Positions 54,095 to 62,415 of a stretch of 64,000 nt of DNA are shown here, piece after piece. How positions within the stretch are numbered: position 1 is the stretch's first letter; the number at the start of each line of letters is the position of its first letter. The stretch is from Clostridium cibarium (lineage in GTDB: Bacteria; Bacillota; Clostridia; Clostridiales; Clostridiaceae): NCBI RefSeq assembly GCF_014836335.1, contig NZ_JACSRA010000020.1:19489-83488 (forward strand), in the 5' to 3' direction. Below the pieces are notes generated by a model. It worked only from the letters and a program-made list of their open reading frames with translations, did not search any database and was not told where the DNA came from. The position numbers and the translations under genes were made by a program.

Positions 54095-54925
54095 ATGATA
54101 TATGAAGATTTGAAGGCGGATTGTAAAAAATGTTTTGGTTTTTGCTGCGTAGCATTATATTTCTCGTCGACAGAAGGATTTCCTGAGAACAAAGATGCTG
54201 GGTATCCGTGCACAAATTTAGAAGATGATTTTAAATGTTCCATTCATAAAAAGTTGACACAAAATGGATTAAAGGGATGTACCGCTTACGACTGCTTTGG
54301 GGCAGGACAAAAAGTTGCTCAGGTTACATATAGTAAAAAAGATTGGAGAAGAAATTCAGATAAGTCAAAGGAAATGTTTGATGTATTTTTAATTATGAGG
54401 CAACTTTATGAGATGATATGGTATCTTACAGAAGCATTTAGAATACAAACGGATAGTACAATGAAAGAAAAAATAAATATAGCAATAGATAAGACAAGAA
54501 ACCTTACGAATCTAGATGCTGAATCTCTCATAAAACTTGATTTAGTTGTATATAGAAATAATATAAATAGGTTACTTTTAGAGACTAGTGAAAGCATAAG
54601 AAGTAAATTCCCCAAAGGACAAAAAAACAATTTGAAAGGAAGAAAAAAAATAGCAGGAAGGTTAGATCTTATTGGTGTAAACCTTAGAAAAGTCAAATTA
54701 GCAGGAGAAGATTTAAGCGGAGCATTAGTTATAGCAGCTGATCTTAGAGGAGTGGATTTAAGTGGGACGGATCTTATTGGAGCAGATCTTAGAGATGCAG
54801 ATATAAGAGGTGCAAATTTAAAGAATAGCATATATATTACTCAAATTCAGATTAATGGAGCTAGGGGAGACTCTAATACTAAACTACCTATATCTCTTGT
54901 TTATCCTGATCATTGGGATAAATAA
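54095..54925 (+). CDS. Cys-rich pentapeptide-repeat protein
   Basis: A 276-residue cytoplasmic protein. The first 85 residues hold nine cysteines in a DCKKCFGFCC ... PCTNLEDDFKCSIH ... GCTAYDCFGAGQKV pattern, seen in a widespread family of such proteins and suggestive of a metal or Fe-S site. A helical middle follows. Residues 190-245 are pentapeptide repeats (A/S-D/N-L-x-x), as in LRGVDLSGTDLIGADLRDAD, forming a short right-handed square helix. Function unknown. Confidence 0.85.
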   Translation: MIYEDLKADCKKCFGFCCVALYFSSTEGFPENKDAGYPCTNLEDDFKCSIHKKLTQNGLKGCTAYDCFGAGQKVAQVTYSKKDWRRNSDKSKEMFDVFLIMRQLYEMIWYLTEAFRIQTDSTMKEKINIAIDKTRNLTNLDAESLIKLDLVVYRNNINRLLLETSESIRSKFPKGQKNNLKGRKKIAGRLDLIGVNLRKVKLAGEDLSGALVIAADLRGVDLSGTDLIGADLRDADIRGANLKNSIYITQIQINGARGDSNTKLPISLVYPDHWDK

Positions 54926-54963
54926 TAAAAATAGCTGAGGCATTAGCTTCAGCTATTTTTATT
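54924..54963. terminator. Shared bidirectional terminator
   Basis: Perfect 15-bp stem (AATAAAAATAGCTGA with TCAGCTATTTTTATT) between the pentapeptide gene and the convergent lipase gene; poly-T on both strands. Confidence 0.9.
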
Positions 54964-56251
54964 ATTTAGGTAGACTTGTTAACATTTTTGCAAGAGTAGA
55001 ATATTCACTTTTTAATTTATTATCACATTTATATAGACCAACTATATCAATATGATCTGTAGATTGTCTTGTGCCAAGATAATTCCATGTACCTTTCTCG
55101 GGAATTCCATTGTATGGAGTTATCTTATCCTTTGACCCCTCATGAGGACCTTCTGCAGATAAAACACTTACTAAGCCATCATTTGCCCACCAGTTGTTAG
55201 TAATTTGAACTTCCCCAGGATTATTAGAAATACAAGATCCTATATATTGTGACGATGGGATAAATAATGGATTCATATTTATATCAGGAACTTGATGATT
55301 TGTTAATGAGTCTTTATGAGTATCTTGACAAGATAATGAGAAGTAATAAACATCATCTTGTGCAGAAACCCAAGAATTTAATTCTTTGGATCCTTCAGGG
55401 GTTAGTTCCCATAGACTGAAGTCTTTTGTTTTATTCCATAAGCTACTGTTTGATACTCTTTCTTTATAGTCTTTAAAGGATTCATTTGTTTTTTTGTGAA
55501 GGCCCCATTGATCTAATCTGTAATCAAAGCAAGGATTATCAGAATCAATAACACCAACTTGAGAGCCAAGGCGTGCTACAAACTGTTGAACATTTGGTAA
55601 AAATGTAGATGTTTCTCGTGCAGTTGGACTTCCATCATGTGGTGTGGAAAGAGTTGTTACACTGCTTATCCATGACTTTCCACCACTAAATAGTTGAGAA
55701 AGATTATTTTGTGGTGTAGATAATTCATCTGTGCTTCCTTTTTCTAATAATTGAGTAATAAGTCTAGCGGTTTGTCCCCCCATACTGTGTCCAATTAAAT
55801 GAATCTTTTTTATAGATCCATCATTAGATTTACTACCGATTTCTGGATAAACACCAGGATAAGTCCTTCCATAACGAGCATGTCCGTATTTTTTGGAATG
55901 AGCCTCACCATAGTCGACAGTACCACCTTTTAAATAAGCATATAGTTCACAAGCTCTATCCCAGTTACTTGTGATGGAACCAATGGTTGGAGTAAAAACT
56001 GTGTAGCCCTCGTTAGTTAGGTGATCTTTTAAACTAGAAAAACCACCCCAATAATTAAGACCAAACAATTCTGTATTTCCCCAGCCCATAAGCCCGTGAA
56101 CCATGACAATAGGATATTTATTGCTTGATGAAGTATTAGATAGCTTATCCATTTCTTCATTTGCTAAGGTATAGATATTAGGAGAAGTGCCTAAAAATAT
56201 ACCTAGACTTAACAGTAAAGTAATTAATATTTTATTTTTAGCCTTTAACAT
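54962..56251 (-). CDS. Secreted lipase (Geobacillus/Staphylococcus-type)
   Basis: A 429-residue secreted triacylglycerol lipase. Signal peptide of about 30 residues, then PIVMVHGLMGWGNTELFG (oxyanion loop), the nucleophile Ser156 in HLIGHSMGGQTARL, Asp in WWANDGLVSV and His in STDHIDIVGL. This set and length fit the I.5/I.6 lipases with zinc- and calcium-binding sites. Strong AAGGAGG ribosome site on the minus strand. It faces the pentapeptide gene across a shared terminator. Confidence 0.93.
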   Translation of the reverse strand: MLKAKNKILITLLLSLGIFLGTSPNIYTLANEEMDKLSNTSSSNKYPIVMVHGLMGWGNTELFGLNYWGGFSSLKDHLTNEGYTVFTPTIGSITSNWDRACELYAYLKGGTVDYGEAHSKKYGHARYGRTYPGVYPEIGSKSNDGSIKKIHLIGHSMGGQTARLITQLLEKGSTDELSTPQNNLSQLFSGGKSWISSVTTLSTPHDGSPTARETSTFLPNVQQFVARLGSQVGVIDSDNPCFDYRLDQWGLHKKTNESFKDYKERVSNSSLWNKTKDFSLWELTPEGSKELNSWVSAQDDVYYFSLSCQDTHKDSLTNHQVPDINMNPLFIPSSQYIGSCISNNPGEVQITNNWWANDGLVSVLSAEGPHEGSKDKITPYNGIPEKGTWNYLGTRQSTDHIDIVGLYKCDNKLKSEYSTLAKMLTSLPK

Positions 56252-56432
56252 GTATTGAAAACCTCCTTTTTACTTTAACATACAGAATTATACAACTTAA
56301 GAAATAAAATGTAAATAACAGGGGGAAATACAAAAAAATGATTATGAGATTTTATGGTGAACTATTCAAAAACTTGAAAATTAACAATTCATATCATATA
56401 ATGTGGTTATATTTACTTCTTAAGGAGGCATT

Positions 56433-56924
56433 ATGAAAGGTAATAAGTTAAATACCAATGCGGTAAAGTCTTGGTTTATATCTAGAGCAATAGTAACAGC
56501 TATAATTTCAGTTATACTAATAGGAGGAGATTATTTCCTTATAGCAAGATTACAAATACTTGAAGGGAATCCAAGTGTATATGCAAATGTAGCAATAGCA
56601 ATAATAATATTTCTAATGTTATTAAATACAATATTATATCCAAGGTTGGAGTACAAGCAGTGGCGTTATAGAATAAGTGAAGATAAGATAGAATTTTCAG
56701 AGGGAATATATTGGATTAGAACTGTTGTAATTCCTATAGTAAGAGTTCAACATATGAAGATTAATCAGGGACCAATAAATAGAAAGTTCAAACTTGCAGA
56801 TCTTCAAATATATACTGCAGGAGGAAGCTATAAAATCCCTAATATTGAGATGGCTAAGGCAGAAGAAATAAGTAATTTCTTAAAGGATAAAGTTAAGGAA
56901 AAGGTGACAGAAAATGATAGATAA
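56433..56924 (+). CDS. Bacterial PH-domain protein (YdbS-like)
   Basis: A 163-residue protein with two N-terminal membrane helices and a cytoplasmic bPH2 domain (RYRISEDKIEFSEGIYWIR, then VPIVRVQHMKINQGPINRKF and ADLQIYTAGG). In Bacillus the homologue YdbS partners with YdbT in envelope stress/antimicrobial tolerance. The gene overlaps the next one by 11 bases. AAGGAGG ribosome site. Confidence 0.87.
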   Translation: MKGNKLNTNAVKSWFISRAIVTAIISVILIGGDYFLIARLQILEGNPSVYANVAIAIIIFLMLLNTILYPRLEYKQWRYRISEDKIEFSEGIYWIRTVVIPIVRVQHMKINQGPINRKFKLADLQIYTAGGSYKIPNIEMAKAEEISNFLKDKVKEKVTENDR

Positions 56925-58365
56925 TCCTACTAGAAATCACTGGATTATTATAGTTTACGATATAATTAATTCAATAAAAAATTTTTGGGTTTTACTTATA
57001 CTAATGCTATCTTATAGAGAGAAATATTTATTTATTGGAATAGCAGTAGTTTTAGTTGGTATAATAGCTGTGGCTATAAAAAAATGGCTTAATACTGAGT
57101 TTTATCTTAATGACAATATGTTAGTTTATAAAACTGGCATATTTGAGAGATCAAAGCAAGAAATTCCTTTTAACAAGATAAATACTATAGATATAGGGAA
57201 AACTTTGCTTGATAGGATTTTTGATATTTGTACAGTTAAAATAGACAGTGGAAGTGCAGTTGAAAAAAAATCAGAGTTTAAGATAAAGTTACAGTATGTC
57301 TTAGCTGAAAATCTAAGAGATAATATATTAAAGGGCAAAAATAATATAAATATTGAAAAGTTTGAAGAAAATAAAAAAGGAGAACCTATTGAAAGGATCA
57401 TTACTATAAAAGAAATTATAATATATGCAGTTACAAAAAGTAAATTGGGTTGGGCTATAGGAGGTTGTTTTGCTTTATTTAATTTTACAGATAATGTTAA
57501 AGGTTTTGTTAAAACATCTGTAGTTAAAGATCTAAGTCAATCTATTAATATTAGTGATTCGTTTTTAGAAAATAGGACTAGTCTCATAATTATAATAATA
57601 TGTATGATTGTAATAGCTTATATCATTGTAATTCTATTATCAATTATATATGAAATAGTTAAGTTATATCAATTTTCTATAAAGGTACAAAATAAAAACT
57701 TTAGTATAAGTTATGGAATGTTTAGCAAAAAAGAGTATTCCATACCTATAGAAAAGATACATGCATTAAAATATAAACAAGGTATGCTGCAACAATTACT
57801 AGGAATATATACCTTGGAGGTTATTACTATAGGTTATGGAGATGAGAGGAATGAGAAAGCAATATTGTATCCTATAGCAAATGATAAATTTAATAAAGAG
57901 TTTTTAGGAAAGATATTACCTGAAATGATTTTCTTAGGAAAGGTAAATAAACCACCTAAAAGTAGTATAAAAAGATTTATTTTTCTAAGAGTGATAACTA
58001 CTTTAATAATATTAATACTTCTATATTTTATTATTAAAGCTATACCTAGTGAATTAAAATTAGGGATTATAGTTATTATAACTTTAATTAATATATTACT
58101 TGGATATTTTAATTACAAGAATACATCTTTAGGGGTGACGAAAAAAATAATACTGGCTAGTAGTGGTAGTCTAACAAAGACAACAACTCTTATTAAGCAA
58201 AGTAGTATTCAATCTATAGAGAAAACTGAAAATCCATTTCAGAGAAAAGATAAAGTTTGTGATTATAAGATAGATATATATTCAAATAATTTAGCTGAAG
58301 CTGTTGAGGTTAGACACATGAGCGAAGAGCTTGATGGTATATTATATAAAAACTTGATTATATAA
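56914..58365 (+). CDS. Bacterial PH-domain protein (YdbT-like, multi-domain)
   Basis: A 483-residue protein with several bPH2 domains separated by paired membrane helices. The repeated signature is seen as FYLNDNMLVYKTGIFERSKQ with IPFNKINTID, then FSISYGMFSKKEYSIPIEKI and the C-terminal ASSGSLTKTTTLIKQSSIQS. Overlapping the YdbS-like gene, it forms the usual two-gene unit. The role (resistance to amphiphilic antimicrobials) is known only from Bacillus relatives. Confidence 0.87.
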   Translation: MIDNPTRNHWIIIVYDIINSIKNFWVLLILMLSYREKYLFIGIAVVLVGIIAVAIKKWLNTEFYLNDNMLVYKTGIFERSKQEIPFNKINTIDIGKTLLDRIFDICTVKIDSGSAVEKKSEFKIKLQYVLAENLRDNILKGKNNINIEKFEENKKGEPIERIITIKEIIIYAVTKSKLGWAIGGCFALFNFTDNVKGFVKTSVVKDLSQSINISDSFLENRTSLIIIIICMIVIAYIIVILLSIIYEIVKLYQFSIKVQNKNFSISYGMFSKKEYSIPIEKIHALKYKQGMLQQLLGIYTLEVITIGYGDERNEKAILYPIANDKFNKEFLGKILPEMIFLGKVNKPPKSSIKRFIFLRVITTLIILILLYFIIKAIPSELKLGIIVIITLINILLGYFNYKNTSLGVTKKIILASSGSLTKTTTLIKQSSIQSIEKTENPFQRKDKVCDYKIDIYSNNLAEAVEVRHMSEELDGILYKNLII

Positions 58366-58421
58366 TAATTACTTGAATACAATAAAAGGTTATGTTATTC
58401 TAAATTAGAAAAATGTGTAAT

Positions 58422-58514
58422 TAACACAGGGGGGCTGGATTGGCTAGCTGAGATTGAGAACCTTAATTCTTTGACCCTAAAACCTGAACTGGATAATGCC
58501 AGCGTAGGAAGTTG
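58422..58514 (+). ncRNA. TPP (THI-element) riboswitch
   Basis: Contains the canonical blocks: ACACAGGGGGGCT at the 5' side, CTGAGATTGAGAACC, and the 3' core ACCTGAACTGGATAATGCC followed by AGCGTAGGAA. It precedes thiM and a hairpin with T-run at 58544, so thiamine pyrophosphate binding should promote transcription termination of thiM. Confidence 0.97.
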
Positions 58515-58543
58515 TTTATTTAAATTTATTAACACAGTAGTTT

Positions 58544-58574
58544 AAACACAAATCCTATAGGTTTGTGTTTTTTT
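58544..58574 (+). terminator. Riboswitch expression-platform terminator
   Basis: AACACAAATCC pairs with GGTTTGTGTT (one bulge), followed by seven T, about 30 bases after the aptamer. Confidence 0.9.
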
Positions 58575-58659
58575 GCATTTAGTAGGTACAAGAGATGAAA
58601 AAAAGTATTAGCTATTTTACAGGTGTTATTTATATATTAACTTGGAGGTGGATCAATAA

Positions 58660-59499
58660 ATGGAAATTAACAAAATAGTTTCAGAATCATTAAGTGCAGT
58701 AAGGGAAAAGAATCCTTTAGTACATCATATAACAAACTATGTAACAGTTAATGATTGTGCAAATATTACTTTAGCAATAGGTGGGTCACCAGTTATGGCA
58801 GATGATATTAATGAAGTTTATGATATGGTATCCCTTGCTTCATCTTTTGTAATAAATATTGGAACTTTAAATAGTAGAACTGTAGAAGCTATGATTAAGG
58901 GTGGGAAAAGGGCTAATGAATTAAATATTCCAGTTATTTTAGATCCTGTTGGTGCAGGAGCAACGCCTTATAGAACAGAAGTAGCTAAAAGAATATTGGA
59001 AGAAATAAGAATATCAGTTATAAGAGGTAATTTGTCGGAAATAAAAACTCTTTATGGTGTGAAAACAAAAACTAAGGGAGTAGATTCAGGTGATGTAATA
59101 GATGAAAATGCTGATGAGTTTACAAAAGCAAAGAAGATTTCAAAGGATTTTGCAAAAAAGCTAAATACAGTAGTTGTAATTACTGGAGCAGTAGATATTA
59201 TTACTGATGGAAATAACTTATATAGTGTTTATAATGGACAAAAGATTATGTCTAAAATCACTGGTACAGGTTGTATGTGTACATCACTTATTGGTTCATA
59301 CTTAGGGGCAACAGAAAATGTTCTTGTTGCAGCTTTATCAGGAATTGTGTCTATGGGAATTGCTGGTGAAATAGCTTGTGAAAATTTAGATAAAAGTAAT
59401 GAAGGCACAGGAACATTAAAAGTAAGAATAATAGATGCTATTTTTAACTTGAATGAAAAAGTAATAATAGATAGAGGTAAAATAATGAATGAAGGATAG
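58660..59499 (+). CDS. thiM: Hydroxyethylthiazole kinase
   Basis: A 279-residue ribokinase-fold enzyme. N-terminal REKNPLVHHITNYVTVNDCAN and the thiazole pocket GGSPVMADD, with DPVGAGATPYR and the nucleotide/catalytic region ITGTGCMCTSLIGSYL. It phosphorylates 4-methyl-5-(2-hydroxyethyl)thiazole in thiamine salvage. Regulated by the TPP riboswitch upstream. It stands alone here; thiE and thiD are not adjacent. AGGAGG ribosome site (weakly spaced) upstream. Confidence 0.96.
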   Translation: MEINKIVSESLSAVREKNPLVHHITNYVTVNDCANITLAIGGSPVMADDINEVYDMVSLASSFVINIGTLNSRTVEAMIKGGKRANELNIPVILDPVGAGATPYRTEVAKRILEEIRISVIRGNLSEIKTLYGVKTKTKGVDSGDVIDENADEFTKAKKISKDFAKKLNTVVVITGAVDIITDGNNLYSVYNGQKIMSKITGTGCMCTSLIGSYLGATENVLVAALSGIVSMGIAGEIACENLDKSNEGTGTLKVRIIDAIFNLNEKVIIDRGKIMNEG

Positions 59500-59572
59500 T
59501 AGAGATTATAAACTTTATTTGGTGACGGAAAGAATGTAGCTAATTATATATTAAATAAACCTTCAGCATAGG

Positions 59573-59612
59573 AAAAGCAATATCATCTTATTAGATATTG
59601 CTTTATATTTGA
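59573..59612 (+). terminator. Terminator after thiM
   Basis: AAAGCAATATC pairs with GATATTGCTTT, followed by ATATTT. Confidence 0.7.
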
Positions 59613-59637
59613 GAAAATTCGTGATAAATATGGTTAA

Positions 59638-60543
59638 TTATTTTTGCATAAAGAACTTTGAAAATAAACCTTGCTTTTCATTAATATTTACTTTGTCAGC
59701 TGAGGTGTTTTTAATGGTACTTTTATCAGTACTTTTCATATTTTCCAAAGTTTCTTTAATTAAATTTTTTTGGTCTACAGCTAAATCTTTTAATTTTCTG
59801 TCTATACCTGGAGATGTAATTACTTCTCCTAAATATCTTAGAGATTCTTCATAATGACCTAGTTGTCTATCTAATTCACCTATCAAGTAAAGAATTTTGA
59901 ATTTATCCATACCATATATAGGAAAACCTTCGTTTAAATAGGCATCTTTCAGGCCTATTAAAGCTTGTTCTCTAAATAGTAGTTCATTATTTTCGTCTCC
60001 AAGTTCTCTATATAACCATGCAAGTTTTAAGCAATTTATAGCTTTTTTGCTAGATTTAGAATTTATTATTGAAAGATTAAGTAAGGATAATTTGTATCTT
60101 TCAATTGCTATATTTATATCGTATATATCAGGATATTTTTTTCCTTTCCAATTTGGTGTGATTTTTTTTACTATACTTTCTTTTTCATAGCTTTTTATTT
60201 TAAGAAAATCAGCTTTCATAGATGCGTATCCGCATACATTACATAGCCATACGTCATAGAAGTATGGATTTATAAGACTATATTCTATATAGAAATCACT
60301 CTTCTTTTCTTTTATTCTATAAGCATTTGTCTTAACAGTACGAGCTGTAAATTCATTACTACATACTGGGCAAGTTACTTTCCTATCATACAGGTATGAA
60401 CTTTCATCTGTGGTTTCAATTTCTTTTTTTTGTATATTATCATTATTTTTTTTTGTTTCTTTGATTTCGTAGATATTTACATCTTTTATATTTTTAAAAC
60501 CCAGTTCTTCCAATCCTGAAAAAATATCTGAACCCTTATCCAT
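59638..60543 (-). CDS. DUF2225-family protein
   Basis: A 301-residue cytoplasmic protein. The DUF2225 zinc-ribbon-like part has CPVC in DRKVTCPVCSNEFTAR and CNVCGY in VWLCNVCGYASM (residues 50-130). The rest is TPR-like helices (KAINCLKLAWLYRELGDE, HYEESLRYLGEVI) with a polar tail. The family is found mainly in clostridia and relatives; function unknown. No clear operon partner. Confidence 0.87.
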   Translation of the reverse strand: MDKGSDIFSGLEELGFKNIKDVNIYEIKETKKNNDNIQKKEIETTDESSYLYDRKVTCPVCSNEFTARTVKTNAYRIKEKKSDFYIEYSLINPYFYDVWLCNVCGYASMKADFLKIKSYEKESIVKKITPNWKGKKYPDIYDINIAIERYKLSLLNLSIINSKSSKKAINCLKLAWLYRELGDENNELLFREQALIGLKDAYLNEGFPIYGMDKFKILYLIGELDRQLGHYEESLRYLGEVITSPGIDRKLKDLAVDQKNLIKETLENMKSTDKSTIKNTSADKVNINEKQGLFSKFFMQK

Positions 60544-60966
60544 AATAATTATATTCCCCTTTATCTCTGTTAAACATTTGAAGGTTATATATACTTATAT
60601 TAAAAAGTAGAGCTTATGCAGTTTTCACTCTAATAAATTTAGCAAGTATTAATCTAATTCAAATGTTTTGTATTTTATCGTTTGCCTAATAATTATAACA
60701 TAATTTACAAGAAAAATAATATCATAAAGTATCTACATTATAGGAAAATATGTTAAATATAAAATCGCTTTTGATAATAATTAATGTCGATTTTCAATAC
60801 GCAGGAACTTAGTGGGTGAAATAAAGCGCAAAAAAGAATCTACAGCAAACATTTAGTTAATGGATTGCTATGTTCTATATAAATTATTACATAAGATGGA
60901 TTATATAGTGTAATATGAAAATAGAAAAAGTTAAGGAAATAAAGTTTTATAGAGAGGATGGGAAAA
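60544..60966. other. Divergent intergenic region
   Basis: No gene. AT-rich, presumably holding promoters for the DUF2225 gene (minus) and the GNAT gene (plus). No riboswitch motif seen. Confidence 0.4.
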
Positions 60967-61515
60967 ATGGATAATAAAATTAAGTTTGTAGAATTTCCGG
61001 TGATAGAAACGGATAGATTGAAACTAAGATTAATTACAAAAAAAGACTCGAGGGATTTGTTTTCAATACTTTCATCAGAAGAGGTGATGGAATATTATGG
61101 TGCTTATCCAATGAGAGATATTTCACAAGCAGAAGTATTAATTGAAAAGTTTAAGACTTCTTTTGAAATGAGTAATGGAGTTAGATGGGGTATAGAGATA
61201 AAAGGTACAAATAAAATTATTGGAACTTGTGGATTTCATAACTGGAATAAAAAGCATTATAGAGCGGAAATTGGATATGAACTTAATGATGGATTTTGGA
61301 GACAAGGATATGGGGAAGAAGCAGTGTTGGCGGCAATTAAATACGGTTTTAATGAAATGAATTTAGTAAGAATAGAAGCAGTTGTATATCCTGAAAATAT
61401 AGCATCAGAAAATATGCTCAAGAAGATGTGCTTTGTTTATGAAGGACTTTTAAGAAAGTATGCGTTTTTTAGAGATAAATATCAAGACTTGAATATGTTT
61501 TCTATAGTAAAATGA
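60967..61515 (+). CDS. GNAT family N-acetyltransferase (RimJ/RimL-like)
   Basis: Start at ATG 60967 (GAGAGG site 9 bases upstream) rather than the ATG at 60958, which abuts it. 182 residues with the GNAT core: ETDRLKLRLITKKDS, GIEIKGTNKIIGTCGFHNW, the acetyl-CoA loop GYELNDGFWRQGYGEEAV, and C-terminal NLVRIEAVVYPENIASENML. Most like RimJ/RimL or YjcK-type N-alpha/side-chain acetyltransferases. The substrate is unknown. Confidence 0.92.
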   Translation: MDNKIKFVEFPVIETDRLKLRLITKKDSRDLFSILSSEEVMEYYGAYPMRDISQAEVLIEKFKTSFEMSNGVRWGIEIKGTNKIIGTCGFHNWNKKHYRAEIGYELNDGFWRQGYGEEAVLAAIKYGFNEMNLVRIEAVVYPENIASENMLKKMCFVYEGLLRKYAFFRDKYQDLNMFSIVK

Positions 61516-61621
61516 ATTACAAGAAAGTATAGGGACAATTGAAAATAACTATAAAAATGTAGATGTAATTAAAGGCAGATGATAAATATGGTAACAAGGG
61601 AATGTAGAAAGAGGATACATT

Positions 61622-61714
61622 ATGACAAAAATAAATGATACGGTACATAGGAATGATAATAACCTCAAAATTAGCCATAATTTTTGGATGACTATCTTTA
61701 TGGTGATATTTTAA
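61622..61714 (+). CDS. Possible 30-residue membrane peptide
   Basis: ATG at 61622 follows AGAGGATACATT. The frame runs MTKINDTVHRNDNNLKISHN then a hydrophobic tail FWMTIFMVIF and stop, ahead of a terminator. It might be a small membrane peptide or the N-terminal scrap of a lost transporter. Support is only the ribosome-like site and terminator. Confidence 0.35.
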   Translation: MTKINDTVHRNDNNLKISHNFWMTIFMVIF

Positions 61715-61719
61715 TAATT

Positions 61720-61769
61720 AAAGTAGATTGAGTATATCAAGAAGATGTTCAATCTACTTTAATTTTTTT
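61720..61769 (+). terminator. Terminator overlapping the mntR 3' end
   Basis: AAAGTAGATTGA pairs with TCAATCTACTTT, followed by AATTTTTTT. It overlaps the mntR stop codon on the other strand. Confidence 0.8.
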
Positions 61770-62224
61770 CTATAAGATTTAAATTCATCAGCTATATTGG
61801 GATTTGTTTTTATAAACTCTATAAAATCTTGAAAGCATTTAGTTGTCTGTTTACTTATTGTATGCTCGATTTGTTCAGTTTGATTTAATATGTCAGATTC
61901 TGGAACGTCAAGGATTCTTAAAAAATCTTCAATAACATTATGACGGTTAAGAAGCAATTTGCCGAGTTTTTTACCGTTTTCTTCCAGGACAAGTACTCCG
62001 TATTTTTCATATTTTAAAAGCTTTAACTGTGCAAGTTTTTGAACCATTTTTGTTGCAGAAGGAGGTTGAACATTAAGTGTAGCAGAAAGATCATGAATCC
62101 TTGTAAATCCTGTTTTAAAAGATAATCTATATATCATTTCAAGGTAATCTTCCATAGAAGCAGTTAGAGAATTGTTTTCTTTTTTCATATATTCAGTAAA
62201 AGTGTAAAAGTCGTTTTCATTCAT
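61754..62224 (-). CDS. mntR: DtxR/MntR-family metalloregulator
   Basis: A 156-residue regulator: the N-terminal winged helix (TASMEDYLEMIYRLSFKTG, RIHDLSATLNVQPPSATKM) is followed by the dimerisation/metal domain with RHNVIEDFLRILDV and EQIEHTIS, containing the His/Glu ligands of the family. It has no SH3-like third domain. Placed divergently from the Nramp Mn2+ transporter, it should repress mntH when Mn2+ (or Fe2+) is bound. Confidence 0.9.
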   Translation of the reverse strand: MNENDFYTFTEYMKKENNSLTASMEDYLEMIYRLSFKTGFTRIHDLSATLNVQPPSATKMVQKLAQLKLLKYEKYGVLVLEENGKKLGKLLLNRHNVIEDFLRILDVPESDILNQTEQIEHTISKQTTKCFQDFIEFIKTNPNIADEFKSYRKKLK

Positions 62225-62325
62225 ATTTTCACCAACATTTTGAGAGAAGCTCTTAATTAATTATATGCCGGAAAAATTTAAAATTGCATACTGTAACATT
62301 TATAAAAATAATTCATATTTTATAT

Positions 62326-62331
62326 TATAAT
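62326..62331 (+). promoter_or_regulatory. Candidate -10 element of mntH
   Basis: TATAAT immediately before the palindromic operator. A -35 is not clear (best is TAAAAA with 17 bases of spacing). Confidence 0.5.
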
Positions 62332-62337
62332 TTGAAT

Positions 62338-62351
62338 TTAGTCTAAACTAA
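62338..62351. promoter_or_regulatory. Candidate MntR operator
   Basis: TTAGTCTAAACTAA is a 14-bp near-palindrome (TTAGTxTAxACTAA), close to DtxR/MntR-type sites. It lies just downstream of the candidate -10, where bound repressor would block mntH transcription. Confidence 0.6.
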
Positions 62352-62415
62352 CAAAGTTAACTAGTTATAACAGTTTTATACATAAGAAATTAAACTAGGA
62401 AAGGTAAGTAATTTT

